NCBI GenBank assembly: GCA_947585595.1
Contig: CANPXB010000001.1
Coordinates: 1-64,000 of the forward strand
DNA length: 64,000 nt
Reading direction: 5' to 3'
DNA from: an uncultured Bacilli bacterium
GTDB lineage: Bacteria > Bacillota_I > Bacilli_A > RF39 > UBA660
This document shows, in pieces, positions 25,125-33,681 of the stretch. Under the pieces are notes generated by a model. It did no database searches, was not told the origin of the DNA, and saw only the letters and a list, made by a program, of their open reading frames with translations. The position numbers were made by a program, and so were the translations under genes. Every line of letters begins with the position of its first letter. The stretch's first letter is position 1.

Positions 25125-26297
25125 ATGAATAATTGTCCTAAATGTGGAAACCCATTAGAACCAGGTGTTACATCTTGTCCTATATGTGGTAATAATTTAA
25201 ATGCCGAACAAGATTCTAATAATATAAATAAAACCCAAACTCCTGAAGTATCAAGTCCTGTTGAAACTTTAACTCCTTCAGAGGTCTTAACTCCAGATAA
25301 CAAAGTAGGGGAGCAAGCTCCTGTAGAGGCACCCGCACCTGTGGAAGCTCCAAAGGTAGAGGCAGTACCGGTAACTCAAGCTCCAGCTCCAGCTGAAGCA
25401 CCAAAAACCGAACCAACTGTCCAAGCTGCAACTCCAGCTCCTACACCAGTTGCGCCTTCAGTTGCACCAGCAACTCCTGAAGTAAAAGGAGCACCAGAAA
25501 CTACTAAAACAAGTGCAACCCCAGCTCCTGAACCTGACAAAAAGACTCCACTTGTTCAAGACTTACCAAAACCTAAAAAGAAAAAACCAATTCTAATAAT
25601 TGTTTTATTACTTTTAATTGTCGCTGCGGCTTTAGTATATACTTTTACTATTGGTAATAATAAAGAACAAAATAATGGACCTAAAAAGGTTGCTGTTGAA
25701 ACAACATCATTTGCTTCTAATGGTTATAAATTTAATTTACCAAAGACTTGGATTGTCTCTGAAGATAGTGAAAATGTCGTTATAACTAATGAAGATGGTA
25801 CTTTATCAGTCAAATTAGATCATAGTGAAAGTACCATTACTAATATCAATGAAACAATGATTAATAATGTTATCTCATCTCATGAAGAATATACTGATAC
25901 TAAAGTAGATAAGACTAAAATAAGTGCTAAAGATGCTTACTTAGTTAATACTAATATTAATAAAATGCCAGTTCAAATATATTTTATTAATGGTGGATCT
26001 AACTTACTATTAGGAGTTACGGTTATATATCAATCATCTGATATTAAGACCAAATATGAAGCTTCAGTTACCGAAATGATTGGTACTATATCTTATGCTG
26101 ATGATTCAATTAAAGCTTTAGATACTATTAATATGTATAGTAATATCTTTAATATTTATAATAGTGTTATAAATTATCATGAACCAGAAACTGTTCCTGA
26201 AGAAAACAATGAAGAAGAGCCACCAAGTGCTGAAGAAAATACCCCAAATGCCGAAAATAATCCTTCATCATCTGAAGAAGAAAACAAACCTGAATAA
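25125..26297 (+). CDS. zinc-ribbon, Pro/Ala linker, single-pass membrane protein
   Basis: A 390-residue protein with an N-terminal zinc ribbon (CPKCGNPLEPGVTSCPICG, 4-22) and a 110-residue Pro/Ala/Glu/Thr-rich linker (about 45-150). A membrane helix (about 155-175), an outer domain of about 150 residues resembling PsbP/DUF1795-type beta folds (YKFNLPKTWIVSEDSEN), and an acidic disordered tail complete it. The linker codons (GCA, CCA, CCT) make a local GC rise at 25300-25560, explained by amino-acid content rather than transfer. Role unknown. Strong AGGAGG ribosome site. Confidence 0.65.
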   Translation: MNNCPKCGNPLEPGVTSCPICGNNLNAEQDSNNINKTQTPEVSSPVETLTPSEVLTPDNKVGEQAPVEAPAPVEAPKVEAVPVTQAPAPAEAPKTEPTVQAATPAPTPVAPSVAPATPEVKGAPETTKTSATPAPEPDKKTPLVQDLPKPKKKKPILIIVLLLLIVAAALVYTFTIGNNKEQNNGPKKVAVETTSFASNGYKFNLPKTWIVSEDSENVVITNEDGTLSVKLDHSESTITNINETMINNVISSHEEYTDTKVDKTKISAKDAYLVNTNINKMPVQIYFINGGSNLLLGVTVIYQSSDIKTKYEASVTEMIGTISYADDSIKALDTINMYSNIFNIYNSVINYHEPETVPEENNEEEPPSAEENTPNAENNPSSSEEENKPE

Positions 26298-26300
26298 TGA

Positions 26301-26335
26301 AAATATTAGTAAATTGACACTAATATTTTTCTTTT
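26301..26335 (+). terminator. intrinsic terminator
   Basis: AAATATTAGT (26301-26310) pairs with ACTAATATTT (26319-26328), followed by TTCTTTT. Confidence 0.85.
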
Positions 26336-26463
26336 GGCTGTAAAATGCAATATTTTTTCAGAAAATAAGCGATTTTTCTTGATTTAAATTTGTATTTTTG
26401 TTATTTTTAATATGTAAGGGTAATCCTTGCAGAGATAATTTTTTATTGGGAGGTAAAAAAATC

Positions 26464-26736
26464 ATGGGAAAACAAGAATTAGTAGAATATGTTGCTGCTA
26501 AAGCTGGCTTAACTAAAGCTGATGCTGCACGTGCACTTGATGCAACTTTAGAAGGAATTACTAGTGGACTTAAAAAAGAAGGAAAAGTTGCTCTAGTTGG
26601 TTTCGGAACATTCAGTTCTAAAAAAAGAGCTGCTAGAGAAGGTATCAATCCTTTAACAAAAGCTGCTATTAAAATCCCTGCTAAAAATGTTGCTTCATTC
26701 AAAGCAGGAAGCAAACTTAAAGACGCTATTAACTAA
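26464..26736 (+). CDS. hup: HU DNA-binding protein
   Basis: A 90-residue nucleoid protein of standard HU length. The signature GFGTFSSKKRAAREGINP is at about residues 44-61 and the C-terminal AAIKIPAKNVASFKAGSKL follows. HU bends and compacts DNA as a dimer. Start at ATG 26464 behind GGGAGGTAA; the frame is open further upstream, but those codons have no ribosome site. Its leader, after the preceding terminator, is about 130 bp and poor in recognisable -10 boxes apart from a weak TTGATT/TATTTT pair (26379/26402). It lies near spoIVA as in Bacillus. Confidence 0.96.
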   Translation: MGKQELVEYVAAKAGLTKADAARALDATLEGITSGLKKEGKVALVGFGTFSSKKRAAREGINPLTKAAIKIPAKNVASFKAGSKLKDAIN

Positions 26737-26756
26737 TTTTAGTTAATCAATAAAAA

Positions 26757-26791
26757 AACCATAAATGCTAAATATTTATGGCTTTTTTTTG
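26757..26791 (+). terminator. intrinsic terminator of HU
   Basis: CCATAAAT pairs with ATTTATGG (26759-26781), followed by a run of eight T. Confidence 0.88.
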
Positions 26792-26826
26792 CAAACTTTA
26801 TTATACTATTAGTAGGAGTATATAAT

Positions 26827-27939
26827 ATGAAAACTAAAGTTACAAAAAATAAGAAAAATAAAAAGGATATCAATTATTTATCGTTAATTATTAGTATTGT
26901 AATCATTATTTTAACTATGTCAGTTAACGAAGTCAGTGTTATAAGACCAGTTATGTGGCTTATTGCTCTTCTTTTACTAACGATTAATATTATTCGTATC
27001 TTTAAACTAAAACCAATCGCTATTATCTTTGTTTTTATACTTATCTTCGCTTTGTCATTAGTTATCGATGGTTTAGGAGCTTTAGCTTTTCATCATCTTC
27101 CTGTATTTAGTTATAACATAACTAATGTTGGTAATACTAAAGTATACAACTCCCTAGGACTTCGTGTATGGCAATGTAATAAAGATAAAAAAGAATATAT
27201 CTTTGATTTATTTAATAATAATGGTTATATGTGTAATGCTGAAGATATCGATGTAATCGATTCAAATTCTTTTTTGAATTCCGTTGTTTCTAATTATACT
27301 GAATATAAAAATAAATATATTAAAATAAAAGGTAAAATAAGTAAGAAAACTGGCCAAAACTATTTAGAAATGCAACCATATAAAACAAGTGATATTAAGA
27401 TAAATGGTGAAGTTAGTTTTGCTGATAATATTACTTTAAGAATTCTCTTTAATGAAAATTCATCTGAACTGAATAATTATGATATCTATGATGAAATAAT
27501 TGTTGTTGGTTTAATTAAGAACTTAGAAACTCTTAATAATAAATATATAATCTATATGGGTGAAGCTAAAGTTGTTAGTAATATTAATTTAAATAATTTT
27601 GAAATAGGTATTACTAGTGAAAACCCATGTACAGAAAAAAGATTAGTATATAGTAACTTAGAAAATGATATCTATACTTATTGTCTTCAAGATATGTTTA
27701 TAAACTATCCTGATAATCAATATGAAATAGCTAATGCCTTATCAAGTAATAAATTGCAAATAGAAGAACTATATAATAATCCATTAGAAGTCTTATATAA
27801 TGAAACCGATAATAGTCTTATTTATAAAGCTTCTGATTATAGTATTCTCATCTGTGATAACACGACGAGTAAAGACATTATAATCGGTAATAAAAAACTT
27901 AATTTTGATTCAGTAACTTGTAACAAAATAGTCGAATAA
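26827..27939 (+). CDS. membrane protein with an OB-fold-like domain
   Basis: A 370-residue protein with three hydrophobic segments in the first 90 residues (about 17-33, 38-56, 63-85), then a soluble part. Around residues 160-250, YKNKYIKIKGKISKK and YDEIIVVGLIKNLETLNNKYIIYM have the pattern of tRNA_anti-like OB folds found in small lipoproteins. Several cysteines in the C-terminal part (CTEKR, YCLQD, ILICDN, VTCNK) suggest disulfides outside the cell. Function unknown. Confidence 0.5.
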   Translation: MKTKVTKNKKNKKDINYLSLIISIVIIILTMSVNEVSVIRPVMWLIALLLLTINIIRIFKLKPIAIIFVFILIFALSLVIDGLGALAFHHLPVFSYNITNVGNTKVYNSLGLRVWQCNKDKKEYIFDLFNNNGYMCNAEDIDVIDSNSFLNSVVSNYTEYKNKYIKIKGKISKKTGQNYLEMQPYKTSDIKINGEVSFADNITLRILFNENSSELNNYDIYDEIIVVGLIKNLETLNNKYIIYMGEAKVVSNINLNNFEIGITSENPCTEKRLVYSNLENDIYTYCLQDMFINYPDNQYEIANALSSNKLQIEELYNNPLEVLYNETDNSLIYKASDYSILICDNTTSKDIIIGNKKLNFDSVTCNKIVE

Positions 27940-27957
27940 AGACTATTTTGTTTTTTA
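27924..27957 (+). terminator. intrinsic terminator
   Basis: CAAAATAGTC (27924-27933) pairs with GACTATTTTG (27941-27950), followed by six T. It overlaps the stop codon. Confidence 0.88.
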
Positions 27958-27983
27958 AAAACATTTTACTATTCTAAATATAA

Positions 27984-27992
27984 TGTTATAAT
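27984..27992 (+). promoter_or_regulatory. extended -10 box TGTTATAAT
   Basis: It lies 47 bases before the ATG at 28040, giving one of the longer leaders here (about 40 nt). Confidence 0.7.
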
Positions 27993-28039
27993 ATAAATGA
28001 TTTCAAACATTATAAATAGTTTGATTAAGGAGAATTAAA

Positions 28040-28960
28040 ATGGCAAAAGAAGAAGCAAAAAAAACAAAGAAGAAAAATGTTCCTAAAACTGAAAAAGTTA
28101 AAAAAGAAGTAAAAAAAGAAACTAAAAAAGTTGAAAATATAAAAGAAGTTAAAGAACCTAAAAAGAATCGTAATGAAGAAGATAATTACTCTCATACTTT
28201 ATTAGCAGCTATTATCATTGTTATTATCTTCCTATGTGGTTATCTAGGTATTCAATATAATAAACATAAAGATGATAATAACACCCAAGGTTATGTTATG
28301 ACTGATGATGAACAACATTTCAAAGAAGAATATGAAAATATTAATAATACAACACGTTCTAATGGTACTCAAAATAAAGAAATAAGTATTATTGAAGACA
28401 ATAATATCGTCTATATTACTTTAGATGAAGCTAATGATATCTTAGATTCAGGTAGTGGTGTTATCTATTTTGGTTATGCCGCTGATCCTTATAGTCGTAT
28501 TGCTGTCCCAATTTTATTAAATGCTATGTCTAGTACTAATTTAGAAACAATCTACTATGTTAATATTAGAGCTAATGACAAAGAAGAAAATGATCTTCGT
28601 GATATCTATGTTTTAAATGATAAAAATAAAGCTAAAAAAACTAAAGATGCTTCATCTTCTTACTATGAAGTAGTAACATCTTTAGCTAATTACTTAGATG
28701 AATATGTCTTATATACTAAAAAAGGTAAGAAAGTTGATACTGGAGTTAAAAGAATTAACACTCCAACAGTAGTTGCTGTTAAAGAAGGTAACGTTGTTGA
28801 TTTCCATGAAGGAACAGTTGATAATCATGAATTAGATGAAAACGAAAAATTACGTGATTTAACTAAGGAAGAGGAAGAAAAACTAGATGAAGCATATGCC
28901 AATTTAATATCTAAGTATTTAAATGATGGATGTGAAGTAGGTGAAGAAAAGGGTTGCTAA
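28040..28960 (+). CDS. membrane-anchored thioredoxin-fold protein lacking CxxC
   Basis: A 306-residue protein with a Lys-rich cytoplasmic start (1-45), a membrane helix (about 52-70) and an outer domain of thioredoxin type. GVIYFGYAADPYSRIAVPIL (about 147-166) occupies the place of the usual G-x-x-x-C-P-x-C motif, and NTPTVVAVKEGNVV (near 240) is the cis-proline strand. Both redox cysteines are replaced (ADPY), so it cannot act as an oxidoreductase. The nearest family is the PedC-like bacteriocin accessory group. The C-terminal tail holds two Cys and is acidic. Confidence 0.55.
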   Translation: MAKEEAKKTKKKNVPKTEKVKKEVKKETKKVENIKEVKEPKKNRNEEDNYSHTLLAAIIIVIIFLCGYLGIQYNKHKDDNNTQGYVMTDDEQHFKEEYENINNTTRSNGTQNKEISIIEDNNIVYITLDEANDILDSGSGVIYFGYAADPYSRIAVPILLNAMSSTNLETIYYVNIRANDKEENDLRDIYVLNDKNKAKKTKDASSSYYEVVTSLANYLDEYVLYTKKGKKVDTGVKRINTPTVVAVKEGNVVDFHEGTVDNHELDENEKLRDLTKEEEEKLDEAYANLISKYLNDGCEVGEEKGC

Positions 28961-28977
28961 GCCTTTTCTTCTTTTAA
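28943..28977 (+). terminator. intrinsic terminator
   Basis: GAAGAAAAGG (28943-28952) pairs with CCTTTTCTTC (28962-28971), followed by T-rich DNA. It spans the stop codon. Confidence 0.85.
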
Positions 28978-28994
28978 TTTAAAACAATGTAGTT

Positions 28995-29000
28995 TATAAT
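28995..29000 (+). promoter_or_regulatory. -10 box TATAAT for dnaB
   Basis: It lies 21 bases before the dnaB ATG; ribosome site GGGTGTGAT. Confidence 0.65.
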
Positions 29001-29021
29001 ACATATTAAGGGTGTGATCAT

Positions 29022-30302
29022 ATGAAAATAATATCTTTATTACCAGCAGATACTTATACTGTCGTTAATAAATCTATTGTTACTGAAGACGATAAAAAAA
29101 ATATTATTTCTTTGTATGAACCAATCATTGGACCCATTGCTGTTAGTTTATATTTTACTTTACTTCGTGATATTAATTTACTAGATATTATGAGCTCTGA
29201 TCACACACATCATCATTTAATGACTATTATGAAAAGTAGTTTAGAAGTAATTAAACTAGCTCGTGAATCCTTAGAAGGCGTAGGTTTATTAAAATCATAT
29301 TTAAAAGAAGGTGAACCTAATTCCTATGTTTATGAATTATATTCACCATTAAGTCCTAAAGAGTTCTTTTCATCACCCATCTTTAATATAACTTTATATA
29401 ATAATATTGGTAAAACTGAATATGATTTAATTGTTTCTGAGTATGAACTACCTAAAATTGATTTAAAAGATTATGATGATATATCTAAAGAATTAAATGC
29501 GACGTATAAATCATCATCTAACTTTGAACCAATAGAAGCTCGTGAAAAAAACTCTCTTAATATTAAGTTAGATTCTAATATTGATTTTGATTTATTATTA
29601 TCCTCAATGCCAAAAGGTTTAATTAAAGAAAATGCTTTAACTAAAAAGACAAAAGAATTAATTGAACAATTAGCATTTATCTATGATTTAGATACTTTAA
29701 AAATGATTGAATTACTTCGTGTTGTTATTACTGATAAAGGTACATTTGATAAAGAAGAACTTCGTAAAAATGCTCGTAAATATTATCAATATAACAATAA
29801 TGGTAAATTACCAACTTTAGTTTATCGTACCCAACCCGAATATTTAAAAACTCCTGAAGGGGATACTTCAGCTTTAGCTAAGATTATCTACATGTTTGAA
29901 AATACCTCACCATATGATTTCTTAAGATTAAAAAATAAAGGTGCTAAACCCACTGCTCATGATCTAAAAATAATTGAATGTTTAATGATTGATTTAGAAT
30001 TACCACCAGCTGTTGTCAATGTCCTTATTGATTATGCCTTAAAGAAAAATAATAATAAACTTAATCAAGCATATATTGAAACTATCGCTAGTCAATGGAA
30101 AAGATGTAATATTAAAACCGCTCAAGAAGCGATGGAATTAGCTAAAAAAGAAAATAATAAAATAGTTAAGAAAATTGAAAATAAAACTAATAAAAAAGTC
30201 TCTTCTAAAGAACCTGTTTGGTTTAATAGTGATATTAAAAAAGAAGAGATAAGTGATGAAGAATTAACTGAATTAGAAGATTTATTAAAAGATTTCAGGT
30301 GA
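29022..30302 (+). CDS. dnaB: replication initiation and membrane attachment protein DnaB (helicase loader)
   Basis: A 426-residue Bacillus-type DnaB (not the helicase), slightly shorter than the 472-residue Bacillus protein. The N-terminal winged-helix part (ISLYEPIIGPIAVSLYFTLL) and the C-terminal DnaD/DnaB2-like region (SPYDFLRLKNKGAKPTAHDL, ELPPAVVNVLIDYALKKNN) match the family. It works with DnaD and DnaI to place the replicative helicase at oriC and at restart forks. It ends in TGA four bases before dnaI, in one operon with dnaI and fmt. Confidence 0.93.
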   Translation: MKIISLLPADTYTVVNKSIVTEDDKKNIISLYEPIIGPIAVSLYFTLLRDINLLDIMSSDHTHHHLMTIMKSSLEVIKLARESLEGVGLLKSYLKEGEPNSYVYELYSPLSPKEFFSSPIFNITLYNNIGKTEYDLIVSEYELPKIDLKDYDDISKELNATYKSSSNFEPIEAREKNSLNIKLDSNIDFDLLLSSMPKGLIKENALTKKTKELIEQLAFIYDLDTLKMIELLRVVITDKGTFDKEELRKNARKYYQYNNNGKLPTLVYRTQPEYLKTPEGDTSALAKIIYMFENTSPYDFLRLKNKGAKPTAHDLKIIECLMIDLELPPAVVNVLIDYALKKNNNKLNQAYIETIASQWKRCNIKTAQEAMELAKKENNKIVKKIENKTNKKVSSKEPVWFNSDIKKEEISDEELTELEDLLKDFR

Positions 30303-30306
30303 TATA

Positions 30307-31173
30307 ATGGAAAAATATAATGAAAAAGCTTTAAAAGATAGTTATCGTGAAGCTTCTACTGATAAAAAATTTTGTGCTTTAGTAAAAAAACTCGGTTTAA
30401 AAGAAGAAGAGGCAATGAAATATACTTCTTCTTTAGAAAGAACTTTAACTGAATTAACTAATTGTCATGATTGTCCTGGTTTAATCTATTGTAAAAATAA
30501 ACTAGAAGGTCATATCTTCTATCCGCAAAAAGAGAATAATAACTTAATATTTTCCTATGCACCATGTAAATATCAAAAAGAAGCTCTAGAACAAGAAAAG
30601 AATAAACCTACTCGTGAACGTGAACTAGCTAATGCTAGCATGGCTGATTTAGATTTAACTGACAAAAAAAGAATTCATGTTATTAAATGGTTAAAAAAAT
30701 TCTATGATGAATATAATACTCATGGTAAATTTAAAGGTTTATATCTTCATGGTAATTTCGGTAGTGGTAAAACATACTTTATTGCGGCTTTATTTAATGA
30801 ACTAACCAAAAAAAGAGTTACCACGGAAATTGTTTACTTTCCTGAACTCTTACGTGATTTAAAAAGTGATTTTGATAATTTTGCTGATTATATTGCTTAC
30901 TTAGAAAATGTTGATTTATTACTTCTTGATGATATTGGTGCTGAAAGAGTAACGGAGTGGGGCCGTGATGAAATCCTAGGACCTATCCTTCAAAAACGTA
31001 TGAATAATTATAAAACAACTTTCTTTACTTCTAATTTAACTATTGATGAACTAGAAGGACATTTAAACATTAATCGTTATAGTGATGATGAAGTAAAAGC
31101 TCGTCGTTTAGTTGAACGTATAAAAGAATTAACTGAAGATATGGAATTAATCAGTGAAAATAGAAGAAAATAA
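30307..31173 (+). CDS. dnaI: primosomal protein DnaI (helicase loader ATPase)
   Basis: A 288-residue AAA+ loader. The N-terminal zinc-binding helicase-interaction domain shows CHDCPGLIYC (about 58-67) and a later Cys. The ATPase domain has Walker A LHGNFGSGKTYF (about 149-160), Walker B LLLLDDIG (about 203-210) and sensor region FFTSNLTIDEL. Shorter than the 311-residue Bacillus protein but complete. It loads the replicative helicase together with DnaB. Confidence 0.95.
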   Translation: MEKYNEKALKDSYREASTDKKFCALVKKLGLKEEEAMKYTSSLERTLTELTNCHDCPGLIYCKNKLEGHIFYPQKENNNLIFSYAPCKYQKEALEQEKNKPTRERELANASMADLDLTDKKRIHVIKWLKKFYDEYNTHGKFKGLYLHGNFGSGKTYFIAALFNELTKKRVTTEIVYFPELLRDLKSDFDNFADYIAYLENVDLLLLDDIGAERVTEWGRDEILGPILQKRMNNYKTTFFTSNLTIDELEGHLNINRYSDDEVKARRLVERIKELTEDMELISENRRK

Positions 31174-31174
31174 A

Positions 31175-31183
31175 TGCTATAAT
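31175..31183 (+). promoter_or_regulatory. extended -10 box TGCTATAAT for fmt
   Basis: It lies 15 bases before the fmt ATG and just after the dnaI stop, an internal start in the dnaB-dnaI-fmt unit. Confidence 0.65.
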
Positions 31184-31198
31184 AGATAAGGTGATTAT

Positions 31199-32134
31199 AT
31201 GAAAGATACAAAAGTTATCTTTATGGGAACTCCTGATTTTGCTGTTCCTATATTAGAAATGTTAATTGCAAATACTAATGTTATTATGGTTGTTACTCAA
31301 CCTGATAAAGAAGTAGGTCGTCATCATGAATTAGAAATGTCTCCTGTTAAAAAGGTTGCCTTAAGTCATGGTATTAAAGTATTTCAACCAACTAAAATTA
31401 GAAAAGAATATGAAAGTATTGTTAACTCTGGTGCAGACATAATTATTACCTGTGCTTATGGTCAGATAATACCTGAAATAATTCTAAATACCCCACCATT
31501 AGGATGTATTAATGTTCATGCTTCCTTACTTCCTCGTTTAAGAGGTGGAGCACCTCTTCATCATGCTATTATTGATGGCGAAGAAAAAACCGGTATTACC
31601 ATTATGTATATGGATAAAAATATGGATACTGGTGATATTATTTCGACTAAAGAATACATTATTAAAGATACTGATAATGTTGGTATTCTACATGATACTT
31701 TAAGTCTCATGGGCCGTGACTTATTATTAGAAACTTTACCATCTATAATTAATAGAACTAATAAAAGAATTAAACAAGATGATTCTAAAGCAACCTATGC
31801 TTATAATATAACTCGTGAAGAAGAACATTTAGATTTTAATCTAACAGCTAAAGAAGTCTATAATAAAGTACGTGGTTTAAATCCATGGCCTAAAGCTAAT
31901 ACCATTATTAATGATCAAGAAGTAAAAATAATCGATTGTTATATTAGTGATAAAGATAGTCCATTTTCATCTGGAACAATTTGTGAAATAAATAAAGATA
32001 ATATCGGTATATGTACCAAAGATAAAATAGTTTATATAACTCGTGTAAAACCTTTTGGTAAAAAAGAAATGTCGGCTTTAGATTACATTAATGGTTTATC
32101 TAAAGAAAAGATTCTTTATAGTATTGTTAAATAA
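31199..32134 (+). CDS. fmt: methionyl-tRNA formyltransferase
   Basis: A 311-residue enzyme that formylates initiator Met-tRNA using 10-formyl-THF, which Fhs can supply. The N-terminal MGTPDFAVPILE and the catalytic block INVHASLLPRLRGGAPLHHAII (Asn, His) with later MDTGDII are all present; the C-terminal OB domain is complete (GLNPWPKANTII). It is not next to def, unlike in Bacillus. Its TAA shares an A with the next ATG (TAATG). Confidence 0.97.
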   Translation: MKDTKVIFMGTPDFAVPILEMLIANTNVIMVVTQPDKEVGRHHELEMSPVKKVALSHGIKVFQPTKIRKEYESIVNSGADIIITCAYGQIIPEIILNTPPLGCINVHASLLPRLRGGAPLHHAIIDGEEKTGITIMYMDKNMDTGDIISTKEYIIKDTDNVGILHDTLSLMGRDLLLETLPSIINRTNKRIKQDDSKATYAYNITREEEHLDFNLTAKEVYNKVRGLNPWPKANTIINDQEVKIIDCYISDKDSPFSSGTICEINKDNIGICTKDKIVYITRVKPFGKKEMSALDYINGLSKEKILYSIVK

Positions 32135-32718
32135 TGACTAAAAAAAGAACTTATGCTTTAATAATCTATGCCGCTATTATCGTTATTATCTTAGTTTTTC
32201 TTCTTTTCTTTGCTCCCGATAAATGGTTTTATAAAAAGGATAGTAATACCCCTGAAACTCCAGTTCTTAAAGAGGAAGAAGAAGTTGATGAAAGTATTGA
32301 CTATGAAACCCAAAAAAATAATCTAACAAATAATATCTATCAATATACTTATAACTTAATGGATAGTATGACTGATAAAACCTATCTTTATGAATGTAAT
32401 GGATCAATTAATAAAGAAATTGAAACTGGTCTATGTACATCCCCTAAAAGAGTAGAGTATAACTCTAATACCAAGAAAGATGCTCTAGATAATATTAATC
32501 TTGATCTATTAAATCCAACTTATATCTTTAATCTACTTAAAGATATCAAACCTGAAAAAACTGAAAATGATTCTTATACAGACTATGAATATTCTTTAAA
32601 TATAAATGATTATCCAACTGAGATAACTATTCGTTCTGGTAAAGATAGTATTAAAGAAATAATCATATCTAATATCTATCTTCAATATCATTTAAAGTTT
32701 ACTAATATAAAAGTTTGA
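32134..32718 (+). CDS. small membrane-anchored protein, unknown
   Basis: A 194-residue protein with an N-terminal membrane helix (about 6-26), a Glu-rich linker and an outer domain of about 140 residues with two cysteines (YLYECNG, TGLCTSP) that may form a disulfide. No family recognised. Its start overlaps the fmt stop by one base, so translation is coupled. It ends in TGA, inside the -35 box TTGACA of the next gene. Confidence 0.6.
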   Translation: MTKKRTYALIIYAAIIVIILVFLLFFAPDKWFYKKDSNTPETPVLKEEEEVDESIDYETQKNNLTNNIYQYTYNLMDSMTDKTYLYECNGSINKEIETGLCTSPKRVEYNSNTKKDALDNINLDLLNPTYIFNLLKDIKPEKTENDSYTDYEYSLNINDYPTEITIRSGKDSIKEIIISNIYLQYHLKFTNIKV

Positions 32719-32743
32719 CAATTACTAAAACCATTGCTATTAT
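32715..32743 (+). promoter_or_regulatory. promoter TTGACA, 17 bp, TATTAT (extended TG)
   Basis: A near-consensus promoter, with TTGACA at 32715-32720 and TGCTATTAT at 32735-32743. It overlaps the upstream stop codon and fixes the start of the next gene at 32770. Confidence 0.8.
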
Positions 32744-32769
32744 ATGAAATCGATGGGAGATTCAACCTT

Positions 32770-33627
32770 ATGAAAAAAGAAAAATTTATTAACATTCAAA
32801 AAGATGAACAAGCTCGTAAAAAACATATTCGTAATAAAATAATTGTTAATCTTATTACTTTTATTCGTTCTTTAGGAACTATTGCTATCATCCCAATCTT
32901 TGCTACTTATGGGGCCTTTGCTACAGCTATCGCCGCCATTGGTTTTTTTTGTACTGATTTTATTGATGGCTTTCTAGCTCGTCATCTTCATGTCCAAAGT
33001 TTCTTTGGTAGCCTTCTTGATGGTTTATCTGATAAAGCTTTTGGGGTTGTTTGCTTACTTCTACTATCAACATTAAATCCAATTTTCTTAGTTCTTATTG
33101 GTTTAGAACTAGGTATTTTATATGTTAATTATCGTAGTATTGAAAGAGGTAACAATTCCCAATCAAGTAAAGCTGGTAAAGCTAAAACGGTTTTATTAGC
33201 AGCATCTATTGTTGGTAGTTATTTTGCATACTCAGCTCCAACTTTAAAAAACTTACTTAGTTATATTAACATTTCTTCATTTAATACTTTATTAAGTTTA
33301 AATCCTAATTTATTATCAACAATATTAGCTATCCCTGCTATTGCTGGTAGTATCTATGTTACATATGACTATCAAAAGAAAGCTCATCAACAAGATGAAA
33401 AAAGAGTCCAAAATACAATCCCATCTGAAGAACCAGAACCAGTATCACTAATCCCAACTATCTCTGAACTTCATGCTAAGAAAAGAACTCTTTTAAAAGA
33501 AAAAGCTCAAATTATTGAAGCTAAAAAAGAATTAAAATCCCGTGAAGAACTCATTCATGATTTGTTTGATACTGAATTTTATCTTGAACATAAAGACGAT
33601 GGCCTTAAAAAACTCTTATATAAATAA
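32770..33627 (+). CDS. CDP-alcohol phosphatidyltransferase
   Basis: A 285-residue membrane enzyme. The family signature D-x2-D-G-x2-A-R-x8-G-x3-D-x3-D is intact in CTDFIDGFLARHL...FFGSLLDGLSDK (about residues 58-85), so it transfers a phosphatidyl group from CDP-diacylglycerol to an alcohol, probably in phospholipid synthesis. About five membrane segments precede a charged coiled-coil tail (from about 205) not present in ordinary PgsA, which is about 190 residues. The ATG at 32770 is chosen because the promoter lies over the upstream part of the frame. PgsA itself is possible but not proven. Confidence 0.8.
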   Translation: MKKEKFINIQKDEQARKKHIRNKIIVNLITFIRSLGTIAIIPIFATYGAFATAIAAIGFFCTDFIDGFLARHLHVQSFFGSLLDGLSDKAFGVVCLLLLSTLNPIFLVLIGLELGILYVNYRSIERGNNSQSSKAGKAKTVLLAASIVGSYFAYSAPTLKNLLSYINISSFNTLLSLNPNLLSTILAIPAIAGSIYVTYDYQKKAHQQDEKRVQNTIPSEEPEPVSLIPTISELHAKKRTLLKEKAQIIEAKKELKSREELIHDLFDTEFYLEHKDDGLKKLLYK

Positions 33628-33629
33628 AT

Positions 33630-33657
33630 GAATCACTAAAACGTGATTTTTTTTGTG
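33630..33657 (+). terminator. intrinsic terminator
   Basis: AATCAC (33631-33636) pairs with GTGATT (33643-33648), followed by eight T. The next -10 box overlaps its end. Confidence 0.75.
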
Positions 33658-33664
33658 TTATAAT
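33656..33664 (+). promoter_or_regulatory. extended -10 box TGTTATAAT
   Basis: It lies 17 bases before the ATG at 33682 and is immediately downstream of a terminator T-run. Confidence 0.75.
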
Positions 33665-33681
33665 AAGAGTAGGTGATTTAA

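Noticed and set aside
25300-25560. Tandem repeat or transferred GC-rich island
   Set aside because: The rise in GC comes from a Pro/Ala-rich linker; no exact repeat unit is present and the rest of the gene has normal composition.
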